This document shows positions 61,948 to 64,000 of a stretch of 64,000 bases of DNA, in pieces. The stretch's first letter is position 1. Each line of letters opens with the position of its first letter. Position numbers and translations under genes: made by a program. Origin of the DNA: Clostridia bacterium (lineage in GTDB: Bacteria > Bacillota > Clostridia > Christensenellales > Aristaeellaceae); contig JAFVVG010000014.1 of NCBI GenBank assembly GCA_017502305.1, positions 118,960 to 182,959 of the forward strand, read 5' to 3'. The notes below the pieces were generated by a model. That model saw nothing but the letters and a program-made list of their open reading frames with translations, was not told the origin of the DNA and ran no database searches.

Positions 61948-63384
61948 ATGCCCTATGTGCTGATCTTTCTGGCGGCGCTGATCGCGTTTATCGCGGTTCT
62001 TCTGCACCGTACCGCTAATTTCAAGCCCGAGCCCCTTGAAGCCGTCGCGCTTTCCGCCGAAACGGTGGACGAAGACAAGATCCTGCGAGATATGCAGGCC
62101 CTGATCCGCTGCAAAACCGTTTCCTATCGTGATAAATCCCTGGAGGACAACGCCGAATTTGAAAAGCTGGAAGCCCTATTGCCCCAGCTTTTCCCCCACG
62201 TGTTCGGCACCAGCAAGCTGACCCGGCTTACAGACCGCAGCCTGCTCTTCCACTGGAAGGGCAAGTCCCCCATGGCTCCGGGTGTGCTGATGGCCCATTA
62301 CGACGTGGTGCCCGTTAACGAGGATATGTGGGATAAGCCTGCCTTTGAAGGCATCGTCGAGGACGGTGTACTCTGGGGCCGCGGCGCCATCGATACCAAG
62401 GGCACCTTCCTGGGTGTTCTGGAGGCCGCCGATCATCTGATCGCCCAGGGCTTTGTGCCTGAAAACGACCTTTACCTGGCCTTCGCCGGTGATGAGGAGA
62501 TCTCCGGCACCGGCGCTCCCGCCATTGTTGAATGGTTCAAGCAGCGTGGCATCAAGCCCTCTTTCGTGCTGGACGAAGGCGGTGCCGTAGTTGAAAATGT
62601 ATTCCCCGGTGTCAAGGAACCCTGCGCGCTGATCGGCATCGGTGAAAAGGGCCCCATGGATGTAAAGTTCACCCTGGACACCAACGGCGGTCACTCCTCC
62701 ACGCCTCCTCCCCATAGCCCTGTGGGCGTGCTGGCTAAGGCAGTCAGCAACATCGAAAAGCATCCCTTCCCATTCCACCTCACGCCGCCCATCGAGCAGA
62801 TGTTCGATATTCTCGGTCGCCGCAGCTCCTTCGCCCTGCGTATCGTGTTCGCGAATCTGTGGTGCTTCCGGCCCGTGCTTGACTTGATCTGCCGACTCAA
62901 GGGCGGCGAACTGAACGCCCTGGTTCGCACCACCGTCGCCTTTACCCAGATGCAGGGCAGCACCGCCTCCAATGTGCTTCCGCCCCACGCCTGGGTCGGC
63001 GCCAATCTCCGCCTGATGACAGGCGAGACCGTCGATAAGGCCAGGAAGCGGCTCAAGCGCCTCTGCGGTGACAAGCGCATCCAGGTGGACATGGTCATGG
63101 GCATGAACCCTTCCCCCATCAGCCGTACCGATGATGAGCCCTACCAGCGCCTCTCCAAAGCCATCCGCGCCACCTGGACGGACGCTGTGGTTTCCCCTTA
63201 CCTGATGCTGGCCTGCTCCGATTCCCGTCACTACGGCCCCATCAGCGACCATGTCTACCGCTTTTCTCCCATGGCCCTGAGCAAGGAAGAACGCGGCATG
63301 ATCCATGGCAACAACGAGCGTATTCCCGTAGCCACCCTGGTGAAGACCGTGGCCTTCTACCAGCGCATCATCAAATCCTGCTGA
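61948..63384 (+). CDS. Membrane-anchored M20 peptidase (PM20D1/CPS1-like)
   Basis: The 478-residue protein has an N-terminal helix (about residues 2-20) and an M20 metallopeptidase domain: MAHYDVVPVNEDMW, GRGAIDTKG, AFAGDEEISGTGA, NGGHSSTPPPHSPVG and the C-terminal DSRHYGPISDHVYRF. Length and motifs match the PM20D1/carboxypeptidase S group, which hydrolyses N-acyl amino acids or peptides. The anchor places the enzyme at the membrane, probably facing outside if the helix is a signal anchor. It ends the RHH operon; a strong terminator follows 7 nt later. Joined to two putative transporter subunits, it suggests cleavage coupled to uptake or export. Confidence 0.88.
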   Translation: MPYVLIFLAALIAFIAVLLHRTANFKPEPLEAVALSAETVDEDKILRDMQALIRCKTVSYRDKSLEDNAEFEKLEALLPQLFPHVFGTSKLTRLTDRSLLFHWKGKSPMAPGVLMAHYDVVPVNEDMWDKPAFEGIVEDGVLWGRGAIDTKGTFLGVLEAADHLIAQGFVPENDLYLAFAGDEEISGTGAPAIVEWFKQRGIKPSFVLDEGGAVVENVFPGVKEPCALIGIGEKGPMDVKFTLDTNGGHSSTPPPHSPVGVLAKAVSNIEKHPFPFHLTPPIEQMFDILGRRSSFALRIVFANLWCFRPVLDLICRLKGGELNALVRTTVAFTQMQGSTASNVLPPHAWVGANLRLMTGETVDKARKRLKRLCGDKRIQVDMVMGMNPSPISRTDDEPYQRLSKAIRATWTDAVVSPYLMLACSDSRHYGPISDHVYRFSPMALSKEERGMIHGNNERIPVATLVKTVAFYQRIIKSC

Positions 63385-63391
63385 TATACCA

Positions 63392-63424
63392 AAGACGCCG
63401 GGCGCATTGCCCGGCGTCTTTTCA
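63392..63424. terminator. Bidirectional terminator after the M20 gene
   Basis: AAGACGCCGGGC (63392-63403) and GCCCGGCGTCTT (63409-63420) form a perfect 12-bp stem with a 5-nt loop followed by TTTC. It also lies 13 nt past the convergent CapA-like gene. Confidence 0.9.
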
Positions 63425-63436
63425 TCAGCCGTTGAT

Positions 63437-64000
63437 TCAGTTCCAATCCATTTGAACATCTTGGCCCACATACTTTTTCACATTGCTGAGGGCACGTTCC
63501 ATGCTGTCGATCTGGCTTTCGCTCATGCCGTCCGGCGCAGCGGCATTACTGGGGGTAACGCGGTAATAATACCGTCCATCCTGCTTGAAGCGCCAAATGT
63601 AGGTGGGAACGCAGCTGATGCCGTCAAACTTTACCTGCTGTCCGTCATAGCTGATCTCCAGCCGCAGCAGCATGCCTGCAACATTGGCGTTGGTACGGGA
63701 GCCATTGAACAAACTGCCCAGCGAATAGGCGCAAAGCGTCTTCTTCGTGCTGCCGTCAGCCAGGTTTCCCGTCAGCCAGGTCACCGGCTGGACAACCCGG
63801 CTGCCGCTGCCGATGATCACATCCACACCTGCATCGGCCAGCTGCTGGGCAAAGGCAATTTGCTTCTTGCCGGGAGATGACTTTCCAAGAGAAGACGTGC
63901 TATTCAGCGATACAATCACAACCTGCGCGCCCTGCCGGCGTGCGGATGCCACCTCCGTCAGGATCACGTCGGCGCCATCAGCCAGTGTATCCTGGGCTAC
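63437..64000 (-). CDS. CapA family protein, C-terminal part (cut by the window edge)
   Basis: The frame is open to the last base of the window. The visible 187 residues contain VVIVSLNSTSS, DAGVDVIIGSGSRVVQPVTWL, CAYSLGSLFNG and a C-terminal domain, matching the end of the PGA-cap/CapA metallophosphoesterase-like fold, where the usual motif is of the type ADxIIGSHPHVVQP. Here GSGSR replaces GSHPH, so the expected metal-binding His of this motif is missing. Members are linked to capsule or cell-wall polymer synthesis. The N-terminus lies outside. Confidence 0.8.
   Translation of the reverse strand, partial: VAQDTLADGADVILTEVASARRQGAQVVIVSLNSTSSLGKSSPGKKQIAFAQQLADAGVDVIIGSGSRVVQPVTWLTGNLADGSTKKTLCAYSLGSLFNGSRTNANVAGMLLRLEISYDGQQVKFDGISCVPTYIWRFKQDGRYYYRVTPSNAAAPDGMSESQIDSMERALSNVKKYVGQDVQMDWN

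Noticed and set aside
1..64000. CRISPR arrays, tRNA or rRNA genes, prophage
   Set aside because: No regularly spaced repeats, no tRNA-like T-arm/CCA pattern in the intergenic gaps and no phage structural genes were seen.

Overview
The window looks like chromosomal DNA of a spore-forming, fairly GC-rich (about 55-60% by eye) member of the Clostridia (Bacillota), probably a plant-polysaccharide user of an animal gut. The evidence is a tyrosine-type T-box leader, the sporulation regulators SpoIIAA/SpoIIAB, a GerQ-like protein, a cysteine-rich coat-like protein, small alarmone synthetase, type III glutamine synthetase, the fakA-recG and scpA-scpB pairs, and sigma-A promoters and SD sites of Gram-positive type. 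The species cannot be fixed from this alone. No rRNA, tRNA, CRISPR array, prophage or complete insertion sequence was seen.

Layout. 1-2.2 kb (minus): asp23-fakA-recG (recG cut by the window edge). 2.3-5.7 kb (plus): T-box, aminotransferase, tyrS and a YigZ/IMPACT gene broken by an apparent 1-nt deletion. 5.8-7.9 kb: relQ-type synthetase, small DMT protein, spoIIAA-spoIIAB without sigF. 7.9-10.8 kb (minus): GH3 beta-glucosidase and deoD. 10.9-13.8 kb: YgiQ radical SAM protein, TetR regulator, ferredoxin. 13.9-14.7 kb: coat-like protein. 14.7-21.2 kb (minus): alr, M20, DppA, LD-carboxypeptidase, M50 protease, scpA, scpB and an HMA metallochaperone, closely packed. 21.3-26.3 kb: GerQ-like protein, then minus-strand yerC-pcrA-ligA. 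26.4-28.6 kb: glnN. 28.6-29.8 kb: AT-rich island with an alpha/beta hydrolase. 30-37.7 kb: hemicellulose cluster (GH39, MBL hydrolase, GH67 alpha-glucuronidase, very large GH2). 37.9-41.4 kb: beta-CASP nuclease, P1 peptidase, C26 hydrolase. 41.6-47.7 kb: a five-gene oligopeptide ABC importer. 47.9-48.6 kb: SanA/YdcF-like protein. 49.1-58.7 kb: uronate/pectin region with uxaC, a LacI regulator, uxaB, uxaA, an MFS transporter, GH28 and a GH105-like protein. 58.7-60.0 kb: tatB-tatA-tatC. 60.0-63.4 kb: a divergent unit with a tiny Cys-rich protein, a ribbon-helix-helix regulator, two small polytopic membrane proteins and a membrane-anchored M20 peptidase. The end holds part of a CapA-like protein.

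How it fits together. The glycosidases seen here (GH2, GH3, GH28, GH39, GH67) have no evident signal peptide, so they probably act on imported oligosaccharides. GH67 releases (methyl)glucuronate and GH28 releases galacturonate; UxaC, UxaB and UxaA carry galacturonate to 2-keto-3-deoxygluconate. Three near-identical LacI-type operators (TGTAA-N3-TTTACA) link the regulator, uxaB-uxaA-MFS and the distant GH28 operon into one regulon. The best candidate for an undescribed system is the 60-63.4 kb unit: a 23-nt palindromic operator covers its divergent promoter, and the adjoining co-oriented genes suggest a regulated membrane transporter plus hydrolase module. A hairpin-bounded element at 56.1-56.4 kb resembles a non-autonomous IS200/IS605-type palindromic element.
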